Positions 16,814 through 26,848 of a stretch of DNA of 64,000 nucleotides are shown piece after piece (within the stretch, counting starts at the first letter, position 1; each line of letters opens with the position of its first letter). Source of the stretch: Candidatus Microthrix subdominans (GTDB lineage Bacteria; Actinomycetota; Acidimicrobiia; Acidimicrobiales; Microtrichaceae); the NCBI GenBank assembly GCA_016719385.1, contig JADJZA010000001.1, positions 992,001 through 1,056,000 of the forward strand, written 5' to 3'. The translations under genes were made by a program, and so were the position numbers. The notes below the pieces were generated by a model that did no database searches, was not told the DNA's origin, and saw only the letters and a list, made by a program, of their open reading frames with translations.

Positions 16814-16913
16814 ACCAATGTAGCTACTGGCATTGCCAATTAGGCGCACGACAATTAGATCCCGGCATCTAGCGTGAGTTACTCCCGGTGGCAGCCGTCA
16901 CTCAGGTGCTCGC

Positions 16914-17507
16914 CTAGGCGTACGTGCCTTTGCCACCCAAAGCTGAATACAAGGTCTGCCTAGACACCCCAAGGTCACAAGCGACCTTTGCCTTTGGAAC
17001 GTCGGCCTCGACCCGCTCTCGAGCGTGCGCTATCTGCTCGGCGGAGAGCTTCGGGGCCCGTTCGTAGACGCCGTTCCGTTTGGCGATGGCGATGCCTTCA
17101 GCTTGGCGCTCTCGGATCGTGGCGCGTTCGAGCTGGGCGACGGCACCGAGGATCGTCAGCATGAACGCGCCCTGCGGAGTGTCGGTGTTCAGCGCTGGGT
17201 TGTCGACGAACTCAAGAGCGACACCCTTCGCATGGAACTGCTCGATGAGATCGAGGAGGTCTCTCGTCGATCTCGCGAGACGGTCAGGCGACTTCACCCG
17301 CACCTTATCGCCATCGCGCACCCATTCCAACAATTCACGCAACTGTGTTCGGTCTTCGACATTCTTGCCTGAGACCTTCTCGCAGAACAGACGGTCGACG
17401 TCGGACAATGCCTCGACCTGCCGCGCCTCATTCTGATCGGCAGCGCTGACCCTCGCATAACCGACAATCTGGCCCTTGTGTCCATTCACCTCTAGACCCC
17501 TCTGCAT
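16914..17507 (-). CDS. serine recombinase (resolvase/invertase family)
   Basis: The product is a 197-residue small serine recombinase. The catalytic serine is Ser21 in GYARVSAADQ. The segments VRVKSPDRLARSTRDLLDLI and GAFMLTILGAVAQLERATIRERQAEG are typical of the catalytic core and E helix, and a C-terminal helix-turn-helix (KAKVACDLGVSRQTLYSAL) binds DNA. Such enzymes resolve cointegrates or invert segments. It starts at ATG 17507. A resolvase adjacent to IS remnants suggests it came with a transposon or plasmid-derived part of the element. Confidence 0.9.
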   Translation of the reverse strand: MQRGLEVNGHKGQIVGYARVSAADQNEARQVEALSDVDRLFCEKVSGKNVEDRTQLRELLEWVRDGDKVRVKSPDRLARSTRDLLDLIEQFHAKGVALEFVDNPALNTDTPQGAFMLTILGAVAQLERATIRERQAEGIAIAKRNGVYERAPKLSAEQIAHARERVEADVPKAKVACDLGVSRQTLYSALGGKGTYA

Positions 17508-17685
17508 ATGTGTCTAACGAAACCCTAGCCGAACCCGGTTGGACGGTCGAAAGGGGAATCGTTAGGTGTGCGTTCAGGTACGCCCTGATTGACGCACTGG
17601 CTGCTGGGAGCAGGCCGGAAGATACCGGTGGGACGATCTTTTCTCGCCGATGTGAGCGAGGCGCTGCCAGGTATAGGGTGATCGA

Positions 17686-18072
17686 ATGGCTCTCGGTCCG
17701 TTCACTGAAGGTTACATACAGGGCGCTGTCATTGGGGATTTGATGTATGACGCCGCCGGATTCCTGGGTGAGCGTCGTGGCCGGAAATTGGCTCGGCGGG
17801 CAGCCGATCAGTCGCCGTCCGAGGGCTGGCATGACGATCCAGCGGGACGATACGAGCACCGGTACTGGGACGGTGACGGGTGGACTGACCACGTCGCAAC
17901 CGCAGGCGTTGCAGACTTCGACCCGCTCTACGCTTGTCAGACCGATGATCAGTTGGCACCAGAGGGCTGGCACTCCGACCCAGCCGAGCGATACGAGTAC
18001 AGGTACTGGGACGGCAACGCGTGGACTGACTACGTCTCTTCACCAAGCCCCGCTCAATTCGATCCGATCTAG
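17686..18072 (+). CDS. DUF2510 protein with two repeats
   Basis: The product is a 128-residue protein. After an N-terminal MALGPFTEGYIQG region and a short helix come two DUF2510 units, GWHDDPAGRYEHRYWDGDGW (about residues 45-64) and GWHSDPAERYEYRYWDGNAW (about 88-107). DUF2510 is a small Trp/Asp-rich domain common in actinobacteria, often at membranes, with no known activity. No transmembrane helix is present here. A decayed relative lies at 13292, so this gene seems to have been duplicated within the element. Confidence 0.8.
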   Translation: MALGPFTEGYIQGAVIGDLMYDAAGFLGERRGRKLARRAADQSPSEGWHDDPAGRYEHRYWDGDGWTDHVATAGVADFDPLYACQTDDQLAPEGWHSDPAERYEYRYWDGNAWTDYVSSPSPAQFDPI

Positions 18073-18374
18073 TTGGGTACTAGCCCGGTCAGAGTCTGAG
18101 GCGGGGAGCCGAGAAGGCCGCTAGTGCGGGTGACGCACCCATGCGTCGGCTGCACCAAAAACGGTCGATACGGGTGGACTTGAGACGTTGAACCTGAACA
18201 CGGGTTCTGAACGTCGAGACTGGCGCTCTTGGCAGGGATCGACGGATGCCTCAAATACGGTCGTTTCTGAACACCGAGCCGGGCGACGACGCGACGACAC
18301 CACGCCAATCCGCAACCACGGACCTGACGGAACTACCCTCACCTTCGTCAACCCCGGGGAGGTTTGCGGCTCAT
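18073..18374. other. upstream region of the Type ISP gene
   Basis: No gene is supported here. In the frame of the ISP enzyme the open frame extends back to ATG 18246, but that part (many Pro, Ser, Thr) has no family character. A ggggagg sequence about 12 bases before ATG 18375 may serve as ribosome-binding site. Confidence 0.4.
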
Positions 18375-21300
18375 ATGACGACGTTCCGCCAGTTGTTGGA
18401 GGAGTTCGACGCTTCGGCAAAGACGACCGCAGCGAAGGGCACCCGGTTCGAGAAGTTCTGCCGTGCCTACTTTCAGACCGATCCGCTTTGGGCTGAGCGT
18501 TTTGATGAGGTGTGGTTGTGGATGGACTGGCCGGACCGTGATGGTCAGGCTGACACAGGGATCGACTTGGTGGCTCGTGAGCGGGGCACCGGGGCTCTGG
18601 TAGCGATCCAGTGCAAGTTCTACGCGCCGACCGCCACGTTGTCGTGGTCTGGTGTGTCGACATTTGTGGGGATGCTGGGTCAGCCCGAGTTCACCTCGGG
18701 GATGATCGTGTCGACTGCGGGGTCAGAGTCACCAAAGGTCGAGGTGAACCTCGACAAGCACGCCAAGGCGACCACGATGTGGCGGGTCGACGACTTCGAG
18801 CGGTCTGCGATCGATTGGGACCAGTTCACCTTGTCGAGCCCGTCGCAGCTGCGGATCCGCCCACCGTTGACGCTGCGCCCTCACCAGGAGGCAGCAGTCA
18901 CAGACGTGACCGAGGGCTTCCAAAGTTCGGATCGTGGTCAGTTGATCATGGCGTGCGGCACCGGCAAGACCCTCACATCGCTCCGTCTCGCTGAGCGGGT
19001 GGTGGGTGCTGGCGGGCGGGTGTTGTTCCTGGTCCCGTCGATCAACCTGTTGTCCCAGTCGGTGAAGGCATGGGCGAACGATGCCACCGTCCCATTGGCG
19101 ACGTTTGCGGTGTGTTCGGACACCCACGCCGGCCGGCGTCGCCAAGACGAGGACATGTCCGCAAACGACCTGTCAGTCCCGGCGTCGACGAACACCGACA
19201 CGTTGATGCGAGCGATCGACGCGAGGGCGTCGAAGTCGTCGATGTCGGTGGTGTTCTCCACCTACCAGTCGATCGACGTGATCACCCAAGCGCAACAGCA
19301 GGCTGGGTTGGGTCGGTTCGATCTGGTCATCTGCGACGAAGCCCACCGGACCACGGGTGCGTTCACCGACATCGATGACCAGTCGATGTTCACCAAGGTC
19401 CACTTCAACGAGTTCGTCGACTCCGACCGACGCCTCTACATGACTGCCACCCCGCGGGTGTACGGGGATCAGGCCAAAGCGAAGGCCGCGGATGCCGATG
19501 TGTTGGTGGCGTCGATGGACGATCGCTCGACGTTCGGGCCGGTGTTCCACGAACTCGGGTTCGGCGACGCTGTCGCCCAACAGCTGTTGACCGACTACAA
19601 GGTGCTTGTCCTTGCGGTCAACGAAGATGCCGTCTCGTCGGCGTTCCAACGGCAACTCGCCGGCACCGATGGCGACCTCGCTCTTGATGACGTCGCTAAA
19701 ATCGTGGGTTGCTGGCACGGTCTGTCGAAGCGAGGCCCCCAGTTCGAGGGTGACAACACCCCGATGCGCAGGGCGGTCGCGTTCTCCTCGACGATCGACC
19801 AGTCCAAGGCCTTCACCACGGCATTCCCTCAGATCGTCAACGAGGCGCTCGAAGAACGAGCCCACCGCAACGCGGTGAAGATCGAAGCACAACACGTCGA
19901 CGGCAAAACCAACGTTAAAGTTCGCTCCGAGGCGATCGCGTGGCTCGAGGAACCACCTGGTCAGGGTGTTTGCCGCGTGCTGTCGAACGCCAAATGCCTC
20001 ACCGAAGGCGTCGACGTTCCCGCGTTGGACGCGGTGCTGTTCCTCCAACCGCGCAAAAGCATCGTCGATGTGGTCCAGGCGGTCGGCCGGGTGATGCGCC
20101 TCGCCCCCGACAAAGAGTTCGGCTACGTCGTCCTACCGGTCGTCATCCCAGCAGGGGTCGCCCCCGAGGACGCCCTCCGTAACCACAAGAGCTACCAGGT
20201 GGTGTGGCAGGTCCTCCAGGCGCTGCGCTCACACGACGAACGCCTCGCCGCTGAGATCAACAAGATCGACATCAACAAGACCTCCTCCAAAGTTGAGGTC
20301 ATCGGGATCGGCCTCGGCAACGGCGGCGACGACCCGGCCAACCCCGGCGAGAAGATCACCACCACAAGCGCCCAATCTGCTGGCACCCAGCTGGAGTTGC
20401 CCGACCTTCAGGTGGTCCACGACGCCATCTACGCACGCATCGTCGAGAAGGTCGGCAACCGGCGCTACATGGAGTCCTGGGCGAAAGACATCGCCCAAAT
20501 CGCAGCCGCCCAAGAAACCCGCATCCGCACCCTCCTCGAACACGCCGACCAAAACCCGGAGGCCGTCGCACGTTTCGACGAGTTCCTCACCGCGTTGCGG
20601 AACAACCTCAACGACGGCGTCACCCGCGACGACGCGATCGGGATGCTCTCCCAGCATCTGATCACCCGGCCGGTGTTCGAAGCGCTCTTCGGCGGCGACC
20701 AGTTCACAACCAGCAACCCGGTGTCCCAGGTGATGCAGTCCATGATCGACACCCTCGACGACGCCAACCTCCAATCAGAAACCGCCACCCTGGAGGGGTT
20801 CTACAAGCACATCCGGATGCTCATCGGCGGGATCAACACCGCCGAGGCCCGCCAGAAGGTCATCACCGAGCTGTACGAGAAGTTCTTCAAACGGGCACTC
20901 CCCAGAGCTGTCGAATCACTCGGGATCGTCTACACCCCGATCGAGATCGTCGACTTCATCAACCGAGCGGTCAACGACCTCCTCATCGAGCACTTCGACG
21001 GCACCACCCTGTCCGACGAAGGGGTCCACATCCTCGATCCGTTCACCGGCACCGGCACGTTCATCACCCGGCTCCTCCAAACCGGGCTGATCAACCCCGC
21101 CGACCTCGCCCGCAAATACGCCAGCGAGTTGCACGCCAACGAGATCATGCTGCTCGCCTACTACATCGCAGCAATCAACATCGAGACCACCTACAACACC
21201 CTGGCGGGGGTCGACGGGTATCAGCCGTTCGAAGGGATCGTGCTCACCGACACGTTCCAACTCTCCGAAGACGGCGACCCCATGGACGCAGTCTTCTTCC

Positions 21301-23204
21301 CCAGCAACAACGCACGAGCCGACCACCAAAAAGGCCTCGATATTCGGGTCATCGTCGGGAACCCGCCCTACTCCGTCGGCCAAACCTCAGAGAACGACGA
21401 CAACCAGAACCTCGGCTATCCCACCCTCGACACATCGATAGCGGAGACCTACGCCAAGCGCTCGACCGCCACCAACAAGAACTCCCTCTACGACTCCTAC
21501 ATCCGGGCCATCCGCTGGGCATCAAACCGAATCCAAGATGCACCCAACGGCGGCGTGATCGGATTCGTCTCAAACGGCGGCTGGATCGACGGCAACACTG
21601 CCGATGGCATCCGCCTCACACTCCCCAACGAGTTCCACCACATCTACATCTACAACCTCCGAGGCAACCAACGAACCAGCGGCGAACAATCACGCCGCGA
21701 AGGCGGCAAAGTCTTCGGACAAGGCAGCCGCAACACCATCGCCATCACCCTCCTCGTCAAACAACCCGGCCCAGTCCCAGCTAGTGGGGCTCGGATCCAC
21801 TACCGAGACATCGGCGACTACCTCAACCGCGAGAACAAACTCACCGCCATCGAAGCCTCAACCGTCGAAAACATGCCATGGGCATCCCTTGTACCGAACG
21901 AGACCGGCGACTGGATCAACCAACGAGACGTCACCTACGACCAGCATCTGCCGCTGTCCGGTGCCAACGGGATCTTCCAGATTAGATCCAATGGCCTCCA
22001 AACCAACCGCGACGCCTGGGTCTACAACTCTTCGTCGACTGAACTAACCGAGAACGTCGAGCGGATGGTCCACCACTACAACGGTCAGGCCGACGCATTC
22101 CGGCGACACTCGACAGCCGGGGACGCTGCAAGCGACGCCAAGGCGGCGGCGGAGTTCGTAGACAGAGACACAACCAAGTACAGCTGGGCATCGAGCGACT
22201 TCCCCCGGGTGGTGCGAGGAGAGCGACACCAGTTCACTCATGAGATGGTCCGAACCAGTCTGTACCGACCGTTCTTCAAGCAAGAGGTCGCTTTCGATGG
22301 ATCTCTCAATCACCGCACCTACCGGCTCCCCAAACTGTACCCAACCCCTCATGCCGTGAACCGAGCCATAGTCGTTCAGCAAACTGGTCCGGCACCGTTC
22401 AGCGTGTTCGCCAGCGACGCCATCACCGACCTGGTGCTGGTCGGTGCTGGCAATCCGACATACCACTTCGCCAGGTGGCGATACGAGGAACCCAGCACTG
22501 AACCCACCCTTCTCGACGACGGCACCGATGACAGGTGGAAAAGGGTCTCGAACCTCAACCCAACAGCCTTCCGCCAGTTCCAGACCGAACTGGGCGCGGA
22601 CATCACTGACGATGACGTGTTCCACTACGTCTACGGCGCCTTGCACTCACCCGAGTTCCGCTCCCGGTATGAATCGAACTTGAAGAAGGAAGCATCACGG
22701 GTTCCAATGGCGCCCGATCGGGTCACTTTCGACGCCTACCGCGACGCCGGCGCCGAACTCATGGAACTCCACATCGGGTACGAAACCGTCGAGCCGTACC
22801 CCATCGAAGAGCACTGGGCACATGGTGCCGACCCCGGGGTCGACCCGAAAGTGCTGCGCGTCGGCGATAAGAAGATGCGCTACCCGAAGGTCACCGACCC
22901 CGAGACCGGCGACAAGGTCACCGACCGCACCCAGCTGATCTACAACCAATATCTGACCCTGTCGGGTATCCCCGAACGAACGCATGAGTACAAGCTCGGC
23001 ACGCGCAGCGGGATCGACTGGATCATCGACCGCTACTACATCAAAACGGACAAAGCCTCCGGCATCGTCAACGACCCCAACGCATGGGCCGACGGACACA
23101 ACGACCCCCGCTACATCCTCGACCTCATTGGACGAGTCATCACCCTCTCGCTCCGCACCCTCGACATCATCGGCTCACTACCCGCTGAAGGACTGAACCA
23201 ATGA
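18375..23204 (+). CDS. Type ISP restriction-modification enzyme (single polypeptide)
   Basis: The product is about 1609 residues and combines nuclease, translocase, methyltransferase and target recognition, like LlaGI/LlaBIII. Order: Mrr-like PD-(D/E)xK nuclease (TGIDLVA, then IQCKFY, about residues 55-85); SF2 helicase with Walker A ACGTGKT (193-199), DEAH (321-324) and TATPR; N6-adenine methyltransferase with DPFTGTGTF (from 888) and NPPY (from 996); C-terminal target-recognition part. All key motifs are intact and length is normal. In the family the enzyme methylates its asymmetric site and cuts foreign DNA after translocating. ATG 18375 was chosen since MTTFRQLLEEFDAS matches family starts. 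Its stop overlaps the next gene (ATGA). Confidence 0.93.
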   Translation: MTTFRQLLEEFDASAKTTAAKGTRFEKFCRAYFQTDPLWAERFDEVWLWMDWPDRDGQADTGIDLVARERGTGALVAIQCKFYAPTATLSWSGVSTFVGMLGQPEFTSGMIVSTAGSESPKVEVNLDKHAKATTMWRVDDFERSAIDWDQFTLSSPSQLRIRPPLTLRPHQEAAVTDVTEGFQSSDRGQLIMACGTGKTLTSLRLAERVVGAGGRVLFLVPSINLLSQSVKAWANDATVPLATFAVCSDTHAGRRRQDEDMSANDLSVPASTNTDTLMRAIDARASKSSMSVVFSTYQSIDVITQAQQQAGLGRFDLVICDEAHRTTGAFTDIDDQSMFTKVHFNEFVDSDRRLYMTATPRVYGDQAKAKAADADVLVASMDDRSTFGPVFHELGFGDAVAQQLLTDYKVLVLAVNEDAVSSAFQRQLAGTDGDLALDDVAKIVGCWHGLSKRGPQFEGDNTPMRRAVAFSSTIDQSKAFTTAFPQIVNEALEERAHRNAVKIEAQHVDGKTNVKVRSEAIAWLEEPPGQGVCRVLSNAKCLTEGVDVPALDAVLFLQPRKSIVDVVQAVGRVMRLAPDKEFGYVVLPVVIPAGVAPEDALRNHKSYQVVWQVLQALRSHDERLAAEINKIDINKTSSKVEVIGIGLGNGGDDPANPGEKITTTSAQSAGTQLELPDLQVVHDAIYARIVEKVGNRRYMESWAKDIAQIAAAQETRIRTLLEHADQNPEAVARFDEFLTALRNNLNDGVTRDDAIGMLSQHLITRPVFEALFGGDQFTTSNPVSQVMQSMIDTLDDANLQSETATLEGFYKHIRMLIGGINTAEARQKVITELYEKFFKRALPRAVESLGIVYTPIEIVDFINRAVNDLLIEHFDGTTLSDEGVHILDPFTGTGTFITRLLQTGLINPADLARKYASELHANEIMLLAYYIAAINIETTYNTLAGVDGYQPFEGIVLTDTFQLSEDGDPMDAVFFPSNNARADHQKGLDIRVIVGNPPYSVGQTSENDDNQNLGYPTLDTSIAETYAKRSTATNKNSLYDSYIRAIRWASNRIQDAPNGGVIGFVSNGGWIDGNTADGIRLTLPNEFHHIYIYNLRGNQRTSGEQSRREGGKVFGQGSRNTIAITLLVKQPGPVPASGARIHYRDIGDYLNRENKLTAIEASTVENMPWASLVPNETGDWINQRDVTYDQHLPLSGANGIFQIRSNGLQTNRDAWVYNSSSTELTENVERMVHHYNGQADAFRRHSTAGDAASDAKAAAEFVDRDTTKYSWASSDFPRVVRGERHQFTHEMVRTSLYRPFFKQEVAFDGSLNHRTYRLPKLYPTPHAVNRAIVVQQTGPAPFSVFASDAITDLVLVGAGNPTYHFARWRYEEPSTEPTLLDDGTDDRWKRVSNLNPTAFRQFQTELGADITDDDVFHYVYGALHSPEFRSRYESNLKKEASRVPMAPDRVTFDAYRDAGAELMELHIGYETVEPYPIEEHWAHGADPGVDPKVLRVGDKKMRYPKVTDPETGDKVTDRTQLIYNQYLTLSGIPERTHEYKLGTRSGIDWIIDRYYIKTDKASGIVNDPNAWADGHNDPRYILDLIGRVITLSLRTLDIIGSLPAEGLNQ

Positions 23205-25324
23205 AGGCGACCGAGGCCTCGCTGCTTCAGTTCTTGAGGACATCGCCGCAGCTTGTGATCCCGATCTACCAGCGGACCTACAGCTGGACCGAAGGGGAGT
23301 GCCAGAAGCTGTGGGACGACATCATGAGGGCAGGACGCAACGACGAAGTCAGCGCCCACTTCGTTGGTTCGGTCGTCTACATCGAGAAGGGGCTTTCCCA
23401 GGTCTCCAGTCAGGCTCCGTTGCTGGTCATCGATGGTCAGCAGCGGCTCACGTCGGTGACGCTGCTCCTTGAGGCCCTTGCCCGCCACCTTGGTGACAGA
23501 GAGCCGGTCGATGGATTCTCGGCCAAGAAGATCCGCAACTACTTCCTGCTTAACCCGCTGGAGGACGGCGAGCGTCACTTCAAGCTTGTGTTGACCCAGA
23601 CGGACAAGGACAGCCTGACTGCGATTGTCCAGCAGAAGGCTCTCCCGGCTGAGATCTCGGTGCGCATTACGCAGAACTTCGAGCTGTTCGATGGGCTCGT
23701 GGCAGCGCTTGACGGCAACGTTGAGGCCCTCTGCAGGGGACTAAGCAAGCTGGTCATCGTGGATGTTGCTCTCAACCGGGACCAGGACAACCCGCAGCTC
23801 ATCTTCGAGAGCATGAACTCAACCGGTCGTGAGCTGAGCCAGGCCGACCTGATCCGCAACTTCATCCTGATGGGCCTCGAACCCAGACAGCAGTCCGAGC
23901 TGTACGAGGACCACTGGCGCCCGATGGAGGTCCAGTTCGGTCAAGAAGCCTACGGATCTCACTTCGACAAGTTCATGCGGCACTACCTGACGTTCAAGAC
24001 GGGAGAAATCCCGAACGTCCGGGCTGTGTACGAGGCCTTCAAGGCCTACGCCCGTCAGCCCGAGGTGGATGTGGCCGGGGTCGATGACTTGGTCCGGGAC
24101 ATCCACGAGTTCGCAAGCCACTACTGCGCGATGGCGCTCGGTAAGGAGCCAGACACGGCGCTGGCCGACACCTTCCAGGATCTTCGTGAGCTGAAAGTCG
24201 ACGTCGCGTACCCGTTCCTGCTTGAGCTTTACGACGACTACTCGTCGGGTGTCCTCAGCCGGGACGATCTGATCCGGGCGGTGCGCCTGACCGAAGCCTT
24301 CGTGTTCCGTCGCGCCATCTGCGCGATTCCGACGAACTCGATGAACAAGACGTTCGCCAACTTCGGGCGAAGCCTGAAGAAGGACCGCTTCCTGGAGAGC
24401 ATCGAGGCTGCCTACCTGCTCCTTCCCTCCTACCGCCGCTTCCCGAGCGATGACGAGTTCATGCGGGAGTTCGCGGTGCGTGACCTGTACAGCTTCCGCA
24501 GCCGGAGCTACTGGCTCCGCCGCTTGGAGAACGACGGCCGCAAGGAACGCGTGCCCGTCGATGAGTACACGATCGAGCACATCATGCCGCAGAACGAGGA
24601 CCTCTCCCGTGAGTGGAGAGAGGACCTTGGGGCCGACTGGGAGCGTGTGCATGAGACCAAGCTGCACACCCTCGGCAACCTCACCCTGACCGGCTACAAC
24701 AGCGAGTACAGTGACCGACCGTTCGTCCAGAAGCGAGACATGGCAGGCGGCTTTAAGGAGAGTCCTCTCCGACTCAACGAAGGCCTCGGCACGATCGAGC
24801 ACTGGAACGAATCCGCAATCGACGAGCGTGCTCTACGGCTGGCAAAGCGCGGAACAGAAGTCTGGGCGGCGCCGAGGCTCGACCCGGCGGAACTCGCCGA
24901 CTATCGGCCGCCGAGGGCCGAGAAGACGGTCGCCACCTACACCATCGACGACCACCAGCAACTGGCGGAGGGCGCCCCAATGCGTCAGCTCTTCGACGAG
25001 GTACGAGTTCGGGTGCTTGCTCTGGACCCCACGGTGACCGAGGGGTTCTTGAAGCTCTATGTCGCTTACAAGGCGGAGACCAACTTTGTCGACGTCGTTC
25101 CTCAGATGGGTCGGCTGCTCCTCTCGCTCAACATGCAGTTCCATGAGCTGGTCGACCCGCGAGGACTCGCCCGAGACGTGACCGGCATGGGCCGCTGGGG
25201 CAACGGAGATGTCGAGATCGGGCTCTCTTCACCCGATGATTTGAGTTACGTGATGGGTCTCGTCCGCCAGTCCTTCGAAAAGCAGATGAGTTCCGATGAT
25301 GGTGAGCTGAGCCCCTCGTACTGA
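23201..25324 (+). CDS. GmrSD/BrxU-like DUF262-DUF1524 nuclease with C-terminal DUF5655-like domain
   Basis: The product has 707 residues. The N-terminal DUF262 domain shows IPIYQRTYSW and the DGQQR motif (from residue 78), which in GmrS-type proteins binds or hydrolyses nucleotide. The C-terminal DUF1524 part has the HNH-like IEHIMPQN (His460) and LGNLTLTGYNSEYSDRPF. The last 110 residues (FLKLYVAYKAETNFVDVVP onward) look like DUF5655, a possible DNA-interaction domain. Family members (GmrSD, BrxU) are Type IV enzymes that cut phage DNA carrying modified bases. The start overlaps the ISP stop by 4 bases, so both are made from one transcript: one attacks unmethylated DNA, the other probably modified DNA. 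Confidence 0.9.
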   Translation: MKATEASLLQFLRTSPQLVIPIYQRTYSWTEGECQKLWDDIMRAGRNDEVSAHFVGSVVYIEKGLSQVSSQAPLLVIDGQQRLTSVTLLLEALARHLGDREPVDGFSAKKIRNYFLLNPLEDGERHFKLVLTQTDKDSLTAIVQQKALPAEISVRITQNFELFDGLVAALDGNVEALCRGLSKLVIVDVALNRDQDNPQLIFESMNSTGRELSQADLIRNFILMGLEPRQQSELYEDHWRPMEVQFGQEAYGSHFDKFMRHYLTFKTGEIPNVRAVYEAFKAYARQPEVDVAGVDDLVRDIHEFASHYCAMALGKEPDTALADTFQDLRELKVDVAYPFLLELYDDYSSGVLSRDDLIRAVRLTEAFVFRRAICAIPTNSMNKTFANFGRSLKKDRFLESIEAAYLLLPSYRRFPSDDEFMREFAVRDLYSFRSRSYWLRRLENDGRKERVPVDEYTIEHIMPQNEDLSREWREDLGADWERVHETKLHTLGNLTLTGYNSEYSDRPFVQKRDMAGGFKESPLRLNEGLGTIEHWNESAIDERALRLAKRGTEVWAAPRLDPAELADYRPPRAEKTVATYTIDDHQQLAEGAPMRQLFDEVRVRVLALDPTVTEGFLKLYVAYKAETNFVDVVPQMGRLLLSLNMQFHELVDPRGLARDVTGMGRWGNGDVEIGLSSPDDLSYVMGLVRQSFEKQMSSDDGELSPSY

Positions 25325-25453
25325 TCCAGACGGGCACAGCGTTGGTATGAACGCACCGACTTCCACCGCTCCTGGGTCCTCGGGCGCCGGGCGATTGGCT
25401 GGTCCAAGAGGGCGAGTATCGGTGTCGAGTGATTCGGTCCTGTGAAGGTCGTG

Positions 25454-25945
25454 TTATCCCGCCGTACCGCTGCCTTGGTTGAGTGATTGAAGTAGCTCGC
25501 TACGCCAGGGAGGGCTATCGGGTCCCGGTCCGAGCTGGGGTGTCACCGCCCAGGTTTCCGATCTGCCACGTGAATTTGTGAGTGTTACGTCGATTGGGCC
25601 ATCCAAGAGCTGTAGCGCCGTAGACCTTGCGTCCGCCTTGGTGGTCGTTTCTGTGCGGTCGAACAGGAAGATGAAGGGTGGTCGTGTCTGGGAGTCTCGT
25701 ACGGAGAAAGAACAGAACAGCAGAGACTCGTCGATGACCACGTTCCAGGCGAAGCCGACCGAACAGAGGATGGCTGTTGGCAGGTTCGGTATCGACACAG
25801 CCATCGTCCGTGTCGTTTCATCGAGATCGAATCTTGCTGAAAGCATGTCAAGAAGTGTGGCATCGGGCTGTGACAGCGATGGAGGAACGCTATGAATCTT
25901 GGCTCGCGTCATCAACGCTCGACTTGGTGAACGGGACTGCTGCAT
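25454..25945 (-). CDS. hypothetical protein, member of a small repeated family (copy 1)
   Basis: The product is up to 163 residues, with no known domain that I recognise. The middle reads FAWNVVIDESLLFC and the end has GPIDVTLTN and PPWRSELLQ. The protein at 31132 shares this plan (FAWQLTVDESLEFC, GPVMVTVVD, GWRQELL), so the two are paralogues of about 105 shared residues. A third, broken copy lies at 26505-26640. The start is uncertain: 25945 or an internal ATG near the similarity block. No signal peptide. It lies downstream of, and convergent to, the restriction operon. Confidence 0.6.
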   Translation of the reverse strand: MQQSRSPSRALMTRAKIHSVPPSLSQPDATLLDMLSARFDLDETTRTMAVSIPNLPTAILCSVGFAWNVVIDESLLFCSFSVRDSQTRPPFIFLFDRTETTTKADARSTALQLLDGPIDVTLTNSRGRSETWAVTPQLGPGPDSPPWRSELLQSLNQGSGTAG

Positions 25946-26504
25946 GATCTGGTGGCACCTTGTCTGTCCGGCAGGTTCCGTTAGAGGGAGGTCTCCTGTA
26001 CTCCGAGGGTGCGCGCTCCCTCTACTTGGCGCAGCGCTTGGTGATCTTGGGTTGCAGCAAGGGTGAAGTGCTCACACCCACGGTGGTGCTTCACGAAGCC
26101 CACGCTGACCCCCTGATCCGGCAACGCTGTGCACAGAGAGGCAGGCTTGGGGGTCCTACTCGGCGTGGGCTCGAACTGCCCTGAAATAGATGTTGTAGCG
26201 GTGGAGGACGCTCTGCCGAGCACGATGCCTGAGCCCTGCCCTCGCAGTCCTCGCCAGAGCGGGAGACGCTCGTCGTGCTGGCATTTCGTCGAGGTCCGGA
26301 GTTCGTTTCGACGCGATCGGGCGAAGAGGCGGGACGATAGGACATAACAGTCGGGGCACAGCGACGGCTCATTGAAAGTCCACAAGCATGACGCCTTCAA
26401 CACGCCAACTCCGACGCTACTCAAGACGCGCCATTGTGGTTTCTGGAACCGAAGTCGCGAAGCAGCCGTGGATTCGCCTTACGGACCTGTTGGATGGGGC
26501 ATCA
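25946..26504. other. intergenic, possibly degenerate
   Basis: Several overlapping frames exist on both strands, none with recognisable domains or good ribosome sites. The composition suggests decayed coding DNA. Nothing firm can be called. Confidence 0.3.
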
Positions 26505-26640
26505 ACGATCCGTCGTCGATGACTACACGCTTGGCGGAATCCATCGAATGGAAGTTAGCTGTTTGCAGGTTCGATATCGACGCCTCCTTTAGCTGCATGC
26601 ATTCATCGAGGTCGAATCACCCTGACGTCATGCCAAGATG
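26505..26640 (-). pseudogene. remnant of the 25454/31132 family (copy 2)
   Basis: On the minus strand this reads FDLDECMQLKEASISNL, then QTANFHSM and VVIDDG, matching FDLDETTRTMAVSIPNL, PTAILCS and VVIDES of copy 1. There is a stop just before the block, and the C-terminal half is absent. DNA-level similarity to 25733-25860 is also clear. Confidence 0.65.
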
Positions 26641-26848
26641 CGTTCCACCGGGCTAATCTGAGTTTAGATGGCTAGATGTTGTTGGGCACCACTTTCGTTG
26701 GGGACGAGGGAGGGCCAGGTAATTTGAGGGTGGGCATTGCCGGGCGAGCACTTGCAGCGCGTCGTCAGCACAAGGGATCGGGCATACCGGGACGAGGCGT
26801 GCTTCGGCGTTGCCTCACATGATCGTCGAGGCTCTGACATGGGCGCCG
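26641..26848. other. intergenic stretch before the repeat array
   Basis: No gene is supported. It leads into the palindrome and repeat cluster next to the replication operon. Confidence 0.35.

Noticed and set aside
26091..26424. Minus-strand frames between the copies of the small family
   Set aside because: Composition is Arg/Ser/Pro-rich, no motif, and several frames overlap; left as degenerate DNA.
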